In this document: positions 13,401 through 26,639 of the stretch, piece by piece
Numbering within the stretch: the stretch's first letter is position 1
Layout: every line of letters begins with the position of its first letter
DNA from: Coriaria nepalensis
Taxonomy: Eukaryota > Streptophyta > Magnoliopsida > Cucurbitales > Coriariaceae
DNA length: 64,000 bases
Reading direction: 5' to 3'
Assembly: GCA_027186245.1 (NCBI GenBank)
Contig: CP114489.1
Span: 4,595,501-4,659,500, forward strand
Program-made: the position numbers and the translations under genes
Notes under the pieces: model-generated
Told to the model about the DNA's origin: nothing
Databases searched by the model: none
What the model saw: the letters and a program-made list of their open reading frames with translations, nothing else

Positions 13401-14276
13401 GAGGTTAAGCCGTTAACCATGCATCTAAGGAAATACCGACAGGGCAGCCATTTAAGCGCAAAAGGGTCAGAAGCAACCATGCAATGTTCAGCTACTGATG
13501 TTACAGAACAGAGTTATTTCTGGGGTATGCATGACAATTGACAAACCTCCAGACCGATTATTAACTATTCAATTTTCCTATTTCCCAAATTAACTTATTA
13601 ATGTTTCAAAATCACATTACATATCATTATTTATCCTATCCCAATTCAATTTCCAACCCTTTGTTTCTCGAACTCTAAGTACGAAAACTGAATCTTGAAT
13701 TTTGTTCTATTCTTATATTACTATACTTATCTTACGTTACCGATTGTCCCGATTCAAAATACGAGACGTAAAAAAGGAGGTGTAATTTACGAGGACTACC
13801 ACCCATTAGGAGCATTGATACGCTTTCGTGTTAAGCTCCTGGAATCCATACAAATTTGGATCGTATCGGATATTTTGAATAAGAGAACTGTAATCTAAGA
13901 AATCAAAAAAGATTAGTTATCTTAGAGATGATTATCTCTAAAGTTGAGAAAGTTTAAACTTACAAAATCATATCAATGATTTTTAATTAGTAATTCAATT
14001 CATAATCTAATTCAAAAACAGGTTTAAAAACTTGCTGTAACCCAACTCAGCTGACAGTATATAATTATCCGCGTGAAATTAATGCTTCTATCTCTCACCC
14101 TCAACTGTAAAAGCCAAAAACATGGACCCCACCATCGGTCCATAGATGGGCATGCAAAATCTGTACATATATGTGTATATATATATATATAGATATAGCC
14201 CATCTCTTGCCTTTGCATCAGGCACACACACATTTGCTCCAATTAAGATCATTCTGATCGATATCTTAATTGTTGC
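10443..14276. other. Intergenic sequence upstream of the GDSL gene
   Basis: No gene recognised. It holds short AT microsatellites (about 12421-12437 and 12510-12528) and a direct duplication of TATGATCATATGGGT at about 12305-12336. A TA-repeat with TATATAGATATAG at 14176-14197 may serve as the TATA region of the next gene, about 80 bases before its ATG. Confidence 0.5.
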
Positions 14277-17200
14277 ATGGCATTTTGGGCTTCTGGGTTT
14301 TCGAGTTTGAAAATGGAGGCTGGGCTAAAGACAATGCGGTGGTGGTGGGCGGTTGCTGCGGCGGTTTTGACCATTCTGATGAATTCTGCAGAGGCTGAGC
14401 CGCAAGTGCCATGCTACTTCATTTTTGGCGATTCTCTGGTTGATAATGGTAATAATAATCAGCTTCAATCTTTGGCTAGGGCTGATTATTTGCCTTATGG
14501 GATTGATTTTGGTGGCCCTACCGGAAGGTTTTCTAATGGCAAAACCACCGTTGATGTCATAGGTGAGCTCCTTCTTCATAATTCTCCATTCACCTTATGA
14601 TAATCTCCTTCTTTAAGTAAATATTATTTTTTACTTTTATTTTAATTTAAATTAATATTTAATTAATTGAAGATACACGATAATTTCTTGCATGGTTCTT
14701 ATCTACAGCTCTATATATAATTGGTAGAGGAAAAAAAAATACATAAAATAATTTCATTTTTCATATTGCATTATACAATAATATCAATATCATAAATGTA
14801 AATGTCTCCAATACAAACTAATTAATACACAATCTTATGGAGGTACGCTTAAGTATCTATTAATTACTCGATGTGATTGTTCGTTCACGTGTATATTTTG
14901 AATCTTCAGAGTATTTCTCATAAGACTTAAGACCATGCAATGAGATTGCAACTTGCAAGAAATTCAAATTTTCTATTAACCAATGAACACTAATCACATA
15001 ATATATAAAATAACATACATTAGTGTATAAATTAATATATGATAAATTAATAATTTTATTTAAATAATACTTTTAATGGGTTTTAATTTAAAAGTAATAT
15101 ATTAAATTAATAATTTTATAATATATACTATTTAACTATTAAATATTTTTAAAATATAAATTAATTATTATTATCTTCTTTTTGAAATAGATCTCATCTC
15201 AAATTTTTCTTAAGATATATTGAGACTTTCCTTTTTTATGTTCATTAATATTTATTTCCATATGTGATTAGCTTCTAAATGAACTTAATAGATTAGAAAT
15301 ACTTTAATAAATTAATTAAATTTTAAATTCTTATTTATTGATTATTTAATATTTCGTTTAATTGATAACTTTTATTCATCCTAATATTATTAATTATTTA
15401 TTTAAAATTTACTGTAGTTTAATTACATTTGTTCATCTAGATTTCATATTATGGATTCAATACTAAATTGACCAAACTTGTGCCCTAAATTAAACAAAAA
15501 TAGATATTCTCAAATAAACTCATTTTTCTTCTTGATGCCACATTAATCATTCATCAATCAAAATTCTCTCATTAAAAATTAAGGGGGGGGGGGGGAAAAA
15601 AAACACATAAACACAATATATGGAGGATGGTGCAAAAGTTGATGTAACAGTGTCTTACATTATTGTCAATATTTAGTATGAAATGAATGAACTCAACAAC
15701 TTTTGCCTGATCTAAGCTGCATTACATTATTGTCAATATTTTGAAGTGTTTGCCTATATTTTCATATCAAAAGTAAAATGGGAGCAAATGCTTCATGAGT
15801 TCATGGTGACCTCATTAAATTCCAAATCTCTTTGAGTTAATTGCCTTCAATGAAAGTTAAAATTTTAAAAATATTAAAACAAATTAACCTCGTATAATGA
15901 ACTTTTATGTTAACGTTGTATGAGACAAAGATGAAGTTATTTAGTTTGGTTGCTCTTAACATAATGCTTTTGCAATAACAGCCGAGCTATTAGGGTTCGA
16001 AAATTACATACCACCATACGCGACGGCATCCGGCCAAGACATCCTCGGAGGAGTGAACTATGCATCAGCAGCTGCTGGAATTAGAGAGGAAACAGGACGA
16101 CAGCTGGTGATTAATTAATCGACTGATCGATTAACTCATAATATATATATATCCATTCTTTTTAACTTTATTAACACAATCCCCCCCCCCCCCTTTCCAT
16201 TGTTTATATATAGGGAGGACGGATAAGTTTTAGTGGGCAAGTGGATAATTACCAGAACACAGTGTCACAAGTTGTGAGTTTAATGGGAGATGAGAACTCA
16301 GCTGCAGATTATCTACGTAAATGCATTTACTCAATTGGGTTGGGCAGCAACGATTACCTTAACAACTACTTTATGCCTCGATATTACTCAACTGGAAATC
16401 GATACTCAACTGAGGAGTGGGCTGATATTCTTATTCAAGAGTATTCACAGCAACTAAGGGTACATTTTTCTTTTTTCTTTTTTTTTTTATAAATTTTGAT
16501 GTGTATTTTTTTTTTCTGGTTTTCAATTTTGACGTGTGTGTGTTTTTTTTTGGGATGTAGACATTGTATAACTATGGAGCAAGAAAGTTTGTGTTGTTTG
16601 GAGTGGGCCAGGTAGGTTGCAGCCCAAGTGAGCTGGCCCAGAATAGCCCAGATGGGAGATCATGCATACAACCAATCAATGCAGCCAATCAAATATTCAA
16701 CGGCAGGCTAAAATCTCTTGTTGATGAATTTAACAACAATCTTGCTGATGGAAGGTTCATCTTCATTGATTCTTATGGCATTTTCCAAGACATAATCGAT
16801 AGCCCCTCTTCCTTTGGTAATTACTTTTCATCATACAACTTTTTCACCAAGTTAAGTCAACCTTAAATTAATCAGATCATCATAGATTTATTATATATTT
16901 TGGGATTATAAGTAAGGTAACACAATTTAAGAGTTATAATACATAAAATACTTGATATATTATAATAGTGTTGGTATTTGTTTGTTTGTCAATTTTTATA
17001 TTGTATTTGTTAGATTTTAAGATAATCGATAACTTAACCGTGCTATTCTCTTTGTTTATGTATAGGTTTCAGTGTAACAAATGCAGGGTGTTGCGGGGTA
17101 GGAAGAAACAATGGACAAATTACATGTTTGCCTCTTCAAACTCCATGCCAAAATAGAAACGAGTATCTATTCTGGGATGCTTTTCATCCAACCGAGGCAG

Positions 17201-17289
17201 GGAATACTGTAGTCGGGAGGAGAGCTTACAGTGCTCAACGTCCAACCGACGCTTACCCGATCGATATCCGTCGTCTCGCTCAAATCTAG
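14277..17289 (+). CDS. GDSL esterase/lipase (SGNH hydrolase), complete
   Basis: A secreted serine hydrolase that would act on ester-linked lipids or related substrates; the substrate cannot be told from sequence. Five exons: 14277-14562, 15982-16106, 16214-16459, 16561-16816 and 17066-17289, total 1137 nt, 378 aa, with phases matching at every junction. After a hydrophobic signal segment (WWWAVAAAVLTILMNSAEA) comes block I with the nucleophile Ser (FIFGDSLVDNGNNNQ), block II Gly in GGVNYASAAAG, block III Asn in GLGSNDYLNN and block V Asp-His in FWDAFHPTEA, so the catalytic set is present. The five-exon structure and length are usual for plant GDSL lipases. An in-frame ATG at 14313 is an alternative start giving a shorter signal region. 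Introns 1 and 2 carry G13 (15583-15595) and C13 (16181-16193) runs. Confidence 0.95.
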
Positions 17290-17441
17290 TTGGTCAACAA
17301 CTTGGAGACGATATATACACTTCTTCTTTTTGTACTTTTGAGTTTCCATTCTTTGTTTTTACTCTTGGTGTGGCTGTGCTTTCTAGATATGAACATTGTT
17401 CTAAATAAAGAACATATGGCTGCTTATAAAATCTAGAAATT

Positions 17442-17452
<11 letters not shown>

Positions 17453-17476
<24 letters not shown>
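17453..17476. repeat. (TA)n microsatellite
   Basis: About twelve TA units about 165 bases downstream of the GDSL stop codon. Confidence 0.9.
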
Positions 17477-17478
<2 letters not shown>

Positions 17479-17819
17479 GCTTGTGTTGCAGTTTAATTGG
17501 GTTTGTGAAATGAAATGGGCATGCTAGGAGAAAAACTAATTTATTTCACAATAACAATGAACTTTGATATCAAAATAACATCCTAGAATATTCCTATATA
17601 CTATAACTAGATTGATAAATATAGTGTTAAAAAACTTGGATAATATATGATCCCTCATCACACAACCACACATGCATGTATGTGAAATAGTTATCAATTA
17701 GCAAGAGTACTTAAGATAATGTTAATTAGCCCTAGATCTGTTATGGCTCTCTGAGCTAGGACATGTCACAAGAAAGTAACTAAAACAAGAAAGAAATGAT
17801 GAGAGAATTAACAGTTTCT

Positions 17820-18990
17820 TAATTTCAGCAACAGGATCGAAAAGGCCAGGTGAAAAGAAAGCCGATCAAAACTGTTAATGCAATCACGGCTAATGATAAA
17901 ATCTTTAGAAGAAAGAACCAATAATCTGTATGACTTTTGTCTTTGAGCATAACCAACAAACACAAGGATTTGATCTTGGAGAGAACTTATGAGAGTTGTT
18001 TAATTGTGTTGCATAGCATAAACAACAAAAAGACTTGAGATGAAAAGTAAAAGGTGGTTTGTTATACAACTTTTCAAAAGGTGTTTTATTCTGTAGTAAA
18101 GGAGTTGGAGTCAGGTTCAAGATGTAAGTAGCTGTTAAAACAGTCTCCTCAATGTGTAATAGGAATATATCATATTGAAACATTAATGCTCGAGTAATGT
18201 TTAAGATGTGTCTATGTTTCTTTTCAACTCTCCCATTTTACTGGGGTGTATAGGGAGTTAATGTTTCATGAATTATCCCTAGAGAGGTAAAGAGACTAGA
18301 GTAAGCAGAATTCAAAAATTCCAAACCATTATCTAAGCGAACTCTTTTGATTTTAAAGGGAACTTGATTATGAATATGAGTTTAAAGACTCTGAGATTTG
18401 AGTGAACCTCATATTTATAAGTCATAAGATATGTGTCCAAGTTCCCATAGAGTAGTCATTTATGAATGTGAGGTAATATTTAGCACAAGTATGATTTACA
18501 ACACGATAGGGACCCAAACATCAAGATGTAAAAGATCAAAGGGTATCATATATTGAGATTGACAAGAAGAAAAATGAGATCTGATTTGTTTTGCAAAATG
18601 ACATACTTCACAATCAGGCAACAATTTTAGACAAGTGATTAAGCCTAGAATGCCAGAGTTGAACATCTAAGGATGGCAAAGTATTGGAATAAACATTGCA
18701 AAAGATAGAAGAGTGAGATAGAGCTTGGGACACAACATCCTTATTGGTGAGAAGATGATAAAGGCCAAGATATTCTTTACCAATCCCCAAGATCTCTCAG
18801 GTCAAATGCCATGCAAAATGCAAAATTTAGAAAAGAAGGTAATCAGACATGAATTATCAATAGTCTGAGAATATAAATATTCGTGTTATTTATTTAGCAG
18901 TTGAAAATATAAATGTACTTTACCTAGAAAATGCATGGCGAAAATGACAAATATTTTGGTCAAAAGTGAGGCCTTCCGATTCACAACATT
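17820..18990 (-). mobile_element. Ty1-copia retrotransposon fragment (GAG-pre-integrase and integrase)
   Basis: Read on the minus strand, pieces of copia polyprotein occur in order: a GAG-pre-integrase block (LWHSRLNHLS, about 18640-18690), a zinc-like CEVCHFAKQ block (about 18590-18615), a remnant of the integrase core (about 18500), and the integrase C-terminal part (TATYILNLTPTPLL then TPFEKLYNKPP, 18030-18140). Frames change and stops interrupt it, including a shift after the PCV block near 17950. No reverse transcriptase, RNase H or LTR was found, so this is a truncated relic. Confidence 0.8.
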
Positions 18991-21250
18991 TTTAAAAGTC
19001 TCTCTCTCATTCAGGTGAAGAAGGAATGTACCTCACATCTTTACAAACCTTCTCGATTGAGTCATTTGACGCTAACAAATCTTGTTTAATAATTAGGTTT
19101 ATAACATGACAAACACACCTACAATTAGATAAATCATGATTAGTGAAAAAAAAAATTTGTAGTTACAAAAAGAAAAGATGCAGAGTAGATCAAACTCCTT
19201 AAAAGTTTTTTGAAGCTTCACCTTCTTTTCTTCAAATTGTTTTATTACTTCACATGAAATTGTGCACCGTATTTGCTTCTCAAGCATTAATATTTTAAAA
19301 AAAACTTAATCAAAGGCATAAACTTTGAAAATCAAGCATTCCATCCCAAAATAGTAGAAGAAATTTATTCTTCACAAGCGGATCTTTCAATTTGACTCCT
19401 GTTGCAATTGATACCAGAAGCTTCTTTTTTTAGAGTAGAGGCCTCAATTTCAATACCACATCTTTGACTGCAAAAGAGGCAATAAGTCAAATAATTAAAT
19501 AAATCACGAAGAAAAAAGAAAAATAGAACAGTCATCCAAAGAGAAAAACCATGTCATATGTTGTATCTCATTTCCTTGGAATTAAAATACGAGAGAGAAA
19601 AACATACCGACTTGTAAATCATCCAACAATCGAGAATAATAATAATCAACATAGTGAAACACAAATCGCAGCTTTATGATGTTGGGTCAGTAGGCGAGAG
19701 AGCGGCTTCTGTTGGTTAGTTGGCATGAGGGAAGAGATGGGTTAGCCAGTGAGAGCAACTTTCGTCTCTGAAGCCCAGAGATAGGAGACAAGAGAGAGAG
19801 GATAACATGTTAATCATTTTTTTAATAGATATTTCAGATAGATCTGAGATCTATTTTAAGTTTTCATATTTATCTTAATAAGAACCGAAAATATTAAACG
19901 TGTTAAAGATTAGGATTCGGAAGATCCGGTCGGATATCTAGGAACTGAACTGGATCCGAATGCACAACCTTACTAGTGATCATGGATGCCACCTACTCCA
20001 CAATATCATTAGCTGATCATTCGATTCCATCAACATGAAAAGGCTCACAAGACTGAAGTAAGATTATAATTTCTTCCAAAATTGGGGCAGTCTTCTAGCT
20101 GTATTCCTTACTAGTTTTACGAAGTTCTTAACATTTTCGATGACTCACTTTCATCCTTAACATTTTCGAAATGTTTCATTTCTGTCCTTTACAATCAAAT
20201 TTAAAAGTTAAGTATAAAAATGACTTCTAAAATTTTAAAAATACTAAAATTAACACATGACACATTAAAAATATTTTTTAATATCCTTAAAATGATTATT
20301 GAAGTGGGTTATTATTGAGATTTGAGATCGTAAAAAATGAAAAAAGGAGGAGCACAAAAATGTGAGCCAGTTACAAACGGCTATTAGTTTTCAAGGATAT
20401 CAATGTTATTGAGAAGGACATGTGATGTTTTAATTTTAGTATCCATAGTTTTAGATATTATTTTCAATTTTACATTTATATATTTTGGAACTCACCATCG
20501 AGGACAAAAATGAACAAACATAATATAGGGACGAAAATGATTATTAATTTAGCAAATGTATTATTCAGGGCATGGTAGAGTTATATATGTAGGCTGAGCA
20601 TGTCACCTCAGCCGCGTTGCTCGGCCCATGATAAGGTATGATGGTCAGCTTGTGGTTAACCAAATCGCATAATAACCGCTTAGTGGTAATGGGTGGCTGA
20701 GGAGGTAAGGTGGTCAGCCAGATATGCGACAAAAGAGAAAATCATCTGACTGAGAATACGCATAATATTAAGAGGAATGAAAAATATGGAACTTGCCCAA
20801 ACATATTAGGGTAGGCTGAGGCAGTGGAGTATAATCTTGGTGGTACAAACCAGAGAAGAAAGGACACGTGGAAATCTAGAGAGAGAGAGAGAGAGAAGAG
20901 AGTTTTAATTATGTAGCACAAGCTTTTTAAACAACATAACAAATAAAAGGAATTCGTTAATTATGAGTTCTGGACTGTCTAGAAATCGTCAGTTGCATAT
21001 AGTACTCACGCAAGCAATCAATTAAGTAAAAACACCATCTCTGCAAATTTCTCACTTGCAGTTTATAGAGAACTTATATACTAGAAGCTACCCCTCTCTT
21101 AATTTGAACACTTTTAGAAAACAGTATAAAGTACTAATTCAACCGGCCAGCTTGAAGCCCATATCAACTAACTGCATAAGAATCGAATCATATTGTGAGA
21201 CATATGACATGACCATATATGAAGTGTAATTTGGGAAAATACTGGTAGTC
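18991..21250. other. Intergenic sequence between copia relic and MADS gene
   Basis: AT-rich with no gene recognised. A (GA)n tract lies at 20878-20898. A region at 20580-20830 repeats GGCTGAG/CAGCC-type words and may be an unclassified repeat. Confidence 0.5.
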
Positions 21251-24200
21251 TTACACTAACTGAAGAGGCATTTGGTGGTCCTGGCGAGGGTAGTGAAGAG
21301 AAGTAGGAGTAGAAGCGGTAGCAGCCGTAGTAGTAGTGATGGGTTGCAAAGCATTCACTTCAAAATAGTTACGAGAGTCATGATATTGATGATTATGATG
21401 TTGATGCTGGTTGTGGATAAGCTCATAATTGTGATTAGGCCACGGCCCGCTTCCTCCTGCTATCATATTCCCATTTTGCTGGCTTCTCTCATTCTCAGCT
21501 ATCTGCATTATCAACTTTCATTTCTAAGTGGCATGTCATCTTATGTACATGGGAAGAAGATTAAGAATCATGGTACCTTGGCTCGGATCAGACGGTTATT
21601 GTTGTGCAGATCGATTTCCTGCTATCAAAACCGAAACACGAGATTATGAATATGTAATGTAATCACCAGTATCATAGAATGAACTACTTATATAGTTTTC
21701 CTTTTAGCCTAGGGCAATGTAATATTTCCTTTTATCTGCAACTGATTGGAGATCAGGAAGTAATAGAAAAGAATTATGAAAGAGCACAAGAATTTACCCT
21801 TTTCTGCATGTACTCAATTTCTGCAAACAAGAGCTCATTCTGCATAATTTCAGCGATAAAGAACCAAAAAAAAGGAAAGAAATAACAAAAATAACAAAAA
21901 TAAAAATAAAAATTGTAGTCACAATATGTCTATATACAAGATATACTAGTAGTACATATACAAAGTCGAAGAAAATAAACAAGTCAAGCATCTTATAAGC
22001 TCGTACTATCAACCCCTTTGGCGATCGATGCAGTGGTGAGTATATATATATATACCTTTCTGGATCTGATTCTGCTAATTCCTTTCTCCAATTTCACCTC
22101 CAGAGATTTTAGTTCCTTCATGCACAATGGGCTCAATGAGTCTCCCAACATTTGCCTGTACAAATCAGCATCCTTTCTAGAGTACTCATCATTGTTTAAA
22201 TCAAATTAGTGGCAAATAATAAAAATAAAAATAATAATAATTATTATATATATATATATATATACGTATAGATCAAGTTTAATCTACCTGTTTGAATTCT
22301 GTAACTTGATGATTTGTGTATGCAATTTGGCAGCTTCTTTCTGATAAAACTGAAAACGTAATTAAAATATATGTAAATCATCGTTAGACTCTACTTTGTT
22401 TTAATAATCTGTTCATGGATTAAGCTGCACTTTTGTCTATGAAACTAAACATTCATTGAAAGAAATTTATCACAGGAATCATACAATGACTCTCAAGGTC
22501 TTTTTTTTGCCCAAAAAATCATGAATTCTTATACTAGTATTTGATTACCGATATTTTACCATATTAAATTATAGAAACAGAACTAATTAACCGGTTACTT
22601 TCATGTAATATAATTCCTAATTAAGGAGATGTATGAGATTAAGAGACACGTGATGTACCTACTTAAGTGTAGTAAGAGACATAGCCTATGAATAGAAGCA
22701 AAGATTAGACGGTGTACATACTTCGGCATTAATTTCAGCAATCGAACCGGTGTTTGTAGTATCGGACGCCTTCTTGTACCTCTCGATAGTTGCTTTTACA
22801 CTGAAATCATAGATTTTCATAAGAGAGATTAATTAATTCAGGGGAAATTATAATAAAACCTCCAAAATTAATATTTATTAGAATAAACCTTCAAAGTTAA
22901 TCTATATATCATTCACGTGTTTGCCGCGTGATAGGTGTTTTAAATTTTTTTTAACTTCAAATTTATCTTCTTTTTTTTTTTAAAAAAATTTTATTTCCTT
23001 CGCTATTTTTTTTTTAAAAAAAAATTCTCAGTTTCTTGAGTCAGAGTTTACTAAGAATTTAATGACACAAGATATTCTTAAGAACCCATCCACTACTCTT
23101 CCCAATGCAACACTGATACCTTAATTTCCTCGAGCCAGTGATTAGCTGACCTGATCCACGTTGTCAAATTCCGACATTATGATTGGAAGTATCCAACATC
23201 AAAAAAACCCCTAAACCATTGTATAACCTAATGGATAATCTCCTAAACCTAGTAGCTCCACCGTTTTATACGGAATTCAAAAAATTATAGTAAAAAAAAA
23301 AAGGTCGTTAATACTTAATAATGTATAATATTATCAAAAAAGGGTATGTCTTTTCTTGTCTGAATCTCTGTGGATACATCAGAGCCGTCCATTTCAGTAC
23401 TGACAGAAGAAAAAAAAACTCAGTGTTCTTTTCTCCCATTGGCTGTACCAGTTGTCGTACGTTCTTTCCTCCTCTCTCTCTCTCTAAACTTACATAAAAA
23501 TAGCTCCTGAATGTCTTGAGAAAATGCAAAGCCCTAGTCCATAAAAGCCTTTTAATGATGATGGATGATGATGGGTGGATGATCCATGCATGCATGTTGA
23601 GGAATCCTGATTGGTTCATCACACTTTCAAAACTGTCGGTCTGATCTAATTCTGATCAGAAGACAGAGGGAGGGAGGGAGGGGGGGGGGGGGGGGGGCTT
23701 TCTGTTTAGCTTGTAGCAAGGATTTTCCACTCTTACAAGAGAAATCTAAGTGGAAAATGTAGAAGGAGAAAATGCGGTCAGGGAAAGGGAGGGGACTATC
23801 TATTTACACCATAGAATATAAAATTAGGGTTCAAGAAATAGATGCAAGAAAAACCCAGTTTGGGGAATTTATGACATAAACAACTTTTTTTTGTCACCAG
23901 TTTAGAACTCAACCCAGAAAAAAAATAATAAATAAATAAAATCAATGTATGACGTTAGTTGAGATTCTCTCCGAGAAAAAAAGAACCCAAGTGTCCAACC
24001 AATCCTAACTAGACAACTGCTAGATTTTTCCTGAAGAAGGATTACAAGTTACCGTAAAAAGTTACGTCTTTTTTTATTGGTTGTTTCTGTTAACATGCAA
24101 GATTAATATTTTTTAATTAAGGTTTGTGTCAGTAGGATTGCTGGGGAGAGGATGCACGTGGGGGGATTAAGAGGGAGATTTGGGAAATTTTTTAGTGATG

Positions 24201-25534
24201 GAAAAACCCTAATTTTAGTTCCTATTGGCTGGAAAAGAAATAAGCTTTTGGTTTTTTCTTCCCCTTAGCATGTTTTAAGCGAAACCCTTATGGGCACTTG
24301 GAAATATGTAATGAACCCAATTGATTTAGAACTCTTTTTCTTTTTTGGAAATTTGGAAAAAAATTTTACACACCTTCCTTTGGTGATGGATTGTAAATTT
24401 TATGAATAGCAGCTGGATTCATAATATTATTAAATAAATTTAAAATATAATCACAAATAGGCTTAACCCGGACTAAACAATCTCTAGGGATCATTTGATT
24501 TAGAACTTAAGGAGTTAGCAAGAGAAAACAGTAGTACTGTTTTTCTTTTCTTGATGTCAAAACTACTGACGTGCTATTTAATTAAGGAAGTTTGAAGTAG
24601 ATGTGGGAGAAGACTTGGTTTATGAGAGAGAAAGAGACCGTGACATGATCATCTTCTGCAGCTTCTTCTGTTCTAGCCCTCTCCAGTAGGCTCATAGATG
24701 AAGTCAGAAAGAGAAGAGAGAGAGAGAGAATAATTAATGGAAGAAAAGAGAAATGAAACAGAAAATTTAACATAGATGGAGGAAGGAGATGATCTCAGGT
24801 TTCCAATTTCGTTTTCGGTATGCCTTTATTTCTATCTTTTGGACCAGATCTGTGTACCCACAGAAACAAAAAGAAGACCCAGAGGAAAAAATTATCATTT
24901 TGAGGAAATAATTATATATAAAAAAACCCTAAAATTATAATTTAAAAAAAGGTCAAAAGAAGAGGAAGAAAAAGAAACAGGAAAGAAAACAAAATAGAAC
25001 AAAGAAAGAAAGTGAATCTTAGTCAAACAAAACTCAAATCTTTAAGAAGAAGGAAAAAAAAAAAAAAGGAAAAATCACTTCTTCCTGATCGGCTTAAGTC
25101 TTGGTTAAAGATCCATTTTTCAGAAACCAAATTCTCACCTCCACTAATTTCTCATCCTTATAATAACAGAAATAAAGTAAAACCAAAGGAACAACTTTTG
25201 TGCAGATCAAAATTAAACAGAAATACTTACTTTTCAGACAGGAGAAATAAATTAATTAATTAATAAATCAAGCAAGCAATCCAAATATTATATACCTGTT
25301 GCTAGCATATTCATAGAGTCGGCCACGGCTAGAGAAGACGACAAGAGCAACCTCGGCATCACAGAGAACCGAGAGCTCGTAAGATTTCTTGAGCAAACCG
25401 TTGCGCCGTTTGCAGAAAGTCACTTGCCGGTTTGTTGTGCTCTCGATCCGCTTGATCTCAATCTTTCCCCTACCAATTTTTCTCTGAGGAGAGAGTGACA
25501 TAGATTGGTTTTGAATATGATCTTGGTATGCCAT
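21251..25534 (-). CDS. AG: AGAMOUS-lineage MIKC-type MADS-box transcription factor (C class), complete
   Basis: A DNA-binding factor expected to specify stamen and carpel identity and floral determinacy in the nucleus. Seven coding exons: 25296-25534, 22722-22800, 22288-22349, 22056-22155, 21798-21839, 21577-21618 and 21251-21502, 816 nt, 271 aa. The sizes 62, 100, 42 and 42 are the classic MIKC K-domain exon lengths. The MADS domain ([14 protein letters not shown]) follows an N-terminal extension starting MAYQD, as in AG proteins; the I region has [11 protein letters not shown], typical of AG rather than SHP or STK; the K domain includes [17 protein letters not shown]; the C terminus has AG motif I ([13 protein letters not shown]) and motif II (MPLQLV). 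A His/Asn-rich insertion (about residues 213-227) and a Thr/Ala-rich one (about 241-253) interrupt the C region. AG versus PLENA/SHP sublineage needs a tree. An in-frame upstream ATG at 25561 is unlikely to be used. Confidence 0.94.
23436..23614 (-). promoter_or_regulatory. Candidate AG intronic enhancer motifs (LFY-, WUS- and CCAATCA-type)
   Basis: Inside the 2.5-kb intron after the MADS exon, a palindromic-core CCATTGG (23436-23442) fits the LEAFY consensus CCANTG(G/T), TTAATGAT (23552-23559) resembles a homeodomain/WUSCHEL core, and CCAATCA on the gene strand (23608-23614) matches the box conserved in AG introns. A TTAATGG lies at 24734-24740 and further CCAAT cores at 24076-24080 and 24224-24228. 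The motifs are seen; their function is inferred from the known role of this intron in Arabidopsis AG. Confidence 0.45.
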
Positions 25535-25552
25535 GTCTAGCTTAATTCTTAA

Positions 25553-25784
25553 CTGAATCAAAAGATAACAAGTACATATACAATCAAAATCGGTTGGAAG
25601 GAGGAAAATATAATCATAGCGGGTAGAATCTGGGGTTTTCTAAGAAAAAAAATTGAGGGGGGGGGGGGGGGGGGGAAGAGAAAGAGAAGGAAAAAAAGAT
25701 GAGGAATTATATGGATTGAACCAAAAGAGGTGAGGCACTAAAAATTGTGATTTGGATTGTGTTTTGAATGTTTTGTTCACTGAC
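25553..25784 (-). other. Probable 5'-leader intron of the AG gene
   Basis: On the gene strand, CAG|GTCAGT at 25785/25784 is a strong donor and TTTGATTCAG ending at 25553 a good acceptor, leaving an 18-nt leader before the ATG at 25534. AG genes commonly have an intron in the leader at this place. The intron holds a run of 19 C (G on the plus strand, 25657-25675). Confidence 0.5.
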
Positions 25785-25924
25785 CTGAAGAGGAAACTTA
25801 GAGGGGGAGATGAAAGTTTCAGCACAGAAAACAGGAGCTGGTTTCTGCCTTTGGGCTTATTCTCCTACTTTTTTCTGCAATGCTTGACAGGAAAGAGACG
25901 CATAAAATGGAAGGTAGGAGAAGG

Positions 25925-25932
25925 TATTTATA
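25925..25932 (-). promoter_or_regulatory. TATA box of the AG gene
   Basis: The gene strand reads TATAAATA about 140 bases upstream of the proposed leader-intron donor, fitting a transcription start near 25900. Confidence 0.45.
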
Positions 25933-26639
25933 AAAGTGAAAATTATCCCATCAATAATCCCATTTGATGGAGGTCACTTACTTGTGTTCTTAAGCTACAA
26001 ATTGTACTTCTACTTAATTAATCTCACTTAGGTCATTTTTTTTCTTCTTTTTTTTTTTTCCTTAATACATCTATTCTTTTTCAAAGTCAAAAGAACATTA
26101 ATGATCAGATATACATTTCGTGCTAGTATTTATAGTTTTTACTTTTTACCCATTTGCATAGTGTTGTTGGTTTTGGGAAAGATAGAATTTGTAATGTGAA
26201 GAAGAAGGATAGGGAAAATCTGCAAATTAACTCTTTACTTTTATTTGCAAGGACATTTAAGAAGATTGAGAGAGGTAATTAGTTGCCAGAATATTATCAA
26301 TCAGTGTTTCGTGACACATTGTAGTAATTAGCATACCGAGATTGTAGTGGAACTACAATATAAAAATAGAAGAACAAATCTTGATATTGATTAGGAATGT
26401 TAAAGAATATCATCTCATATCGAAAATTTTTGTTTCAAAATTTCAACATGTACATGTGAATTTCTTCTCGTTGTTCTATATATAGTTTCAAGTTTACAAG
26501 ACATATAAGAGATCTATTGAAAGTATTATCTCAGATCATATATTTTTAAGCTAAGAATTTAATATAACATCTTTACTTGTTCGTAGAATTAGAATTTGAT
26601 TGTAGCATTCTGTTCTTAATTATTACACCTATCGTTCCC

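Noticed and set aside
25535..25561. Upstream in-frame start (MIQLRIKLD) for the AG gene
   Set aside because: AG proteins begin MAYQ at the lower ATG, and the upstream codons would fall across the likely leader-intron acceptor at 25552/25553.
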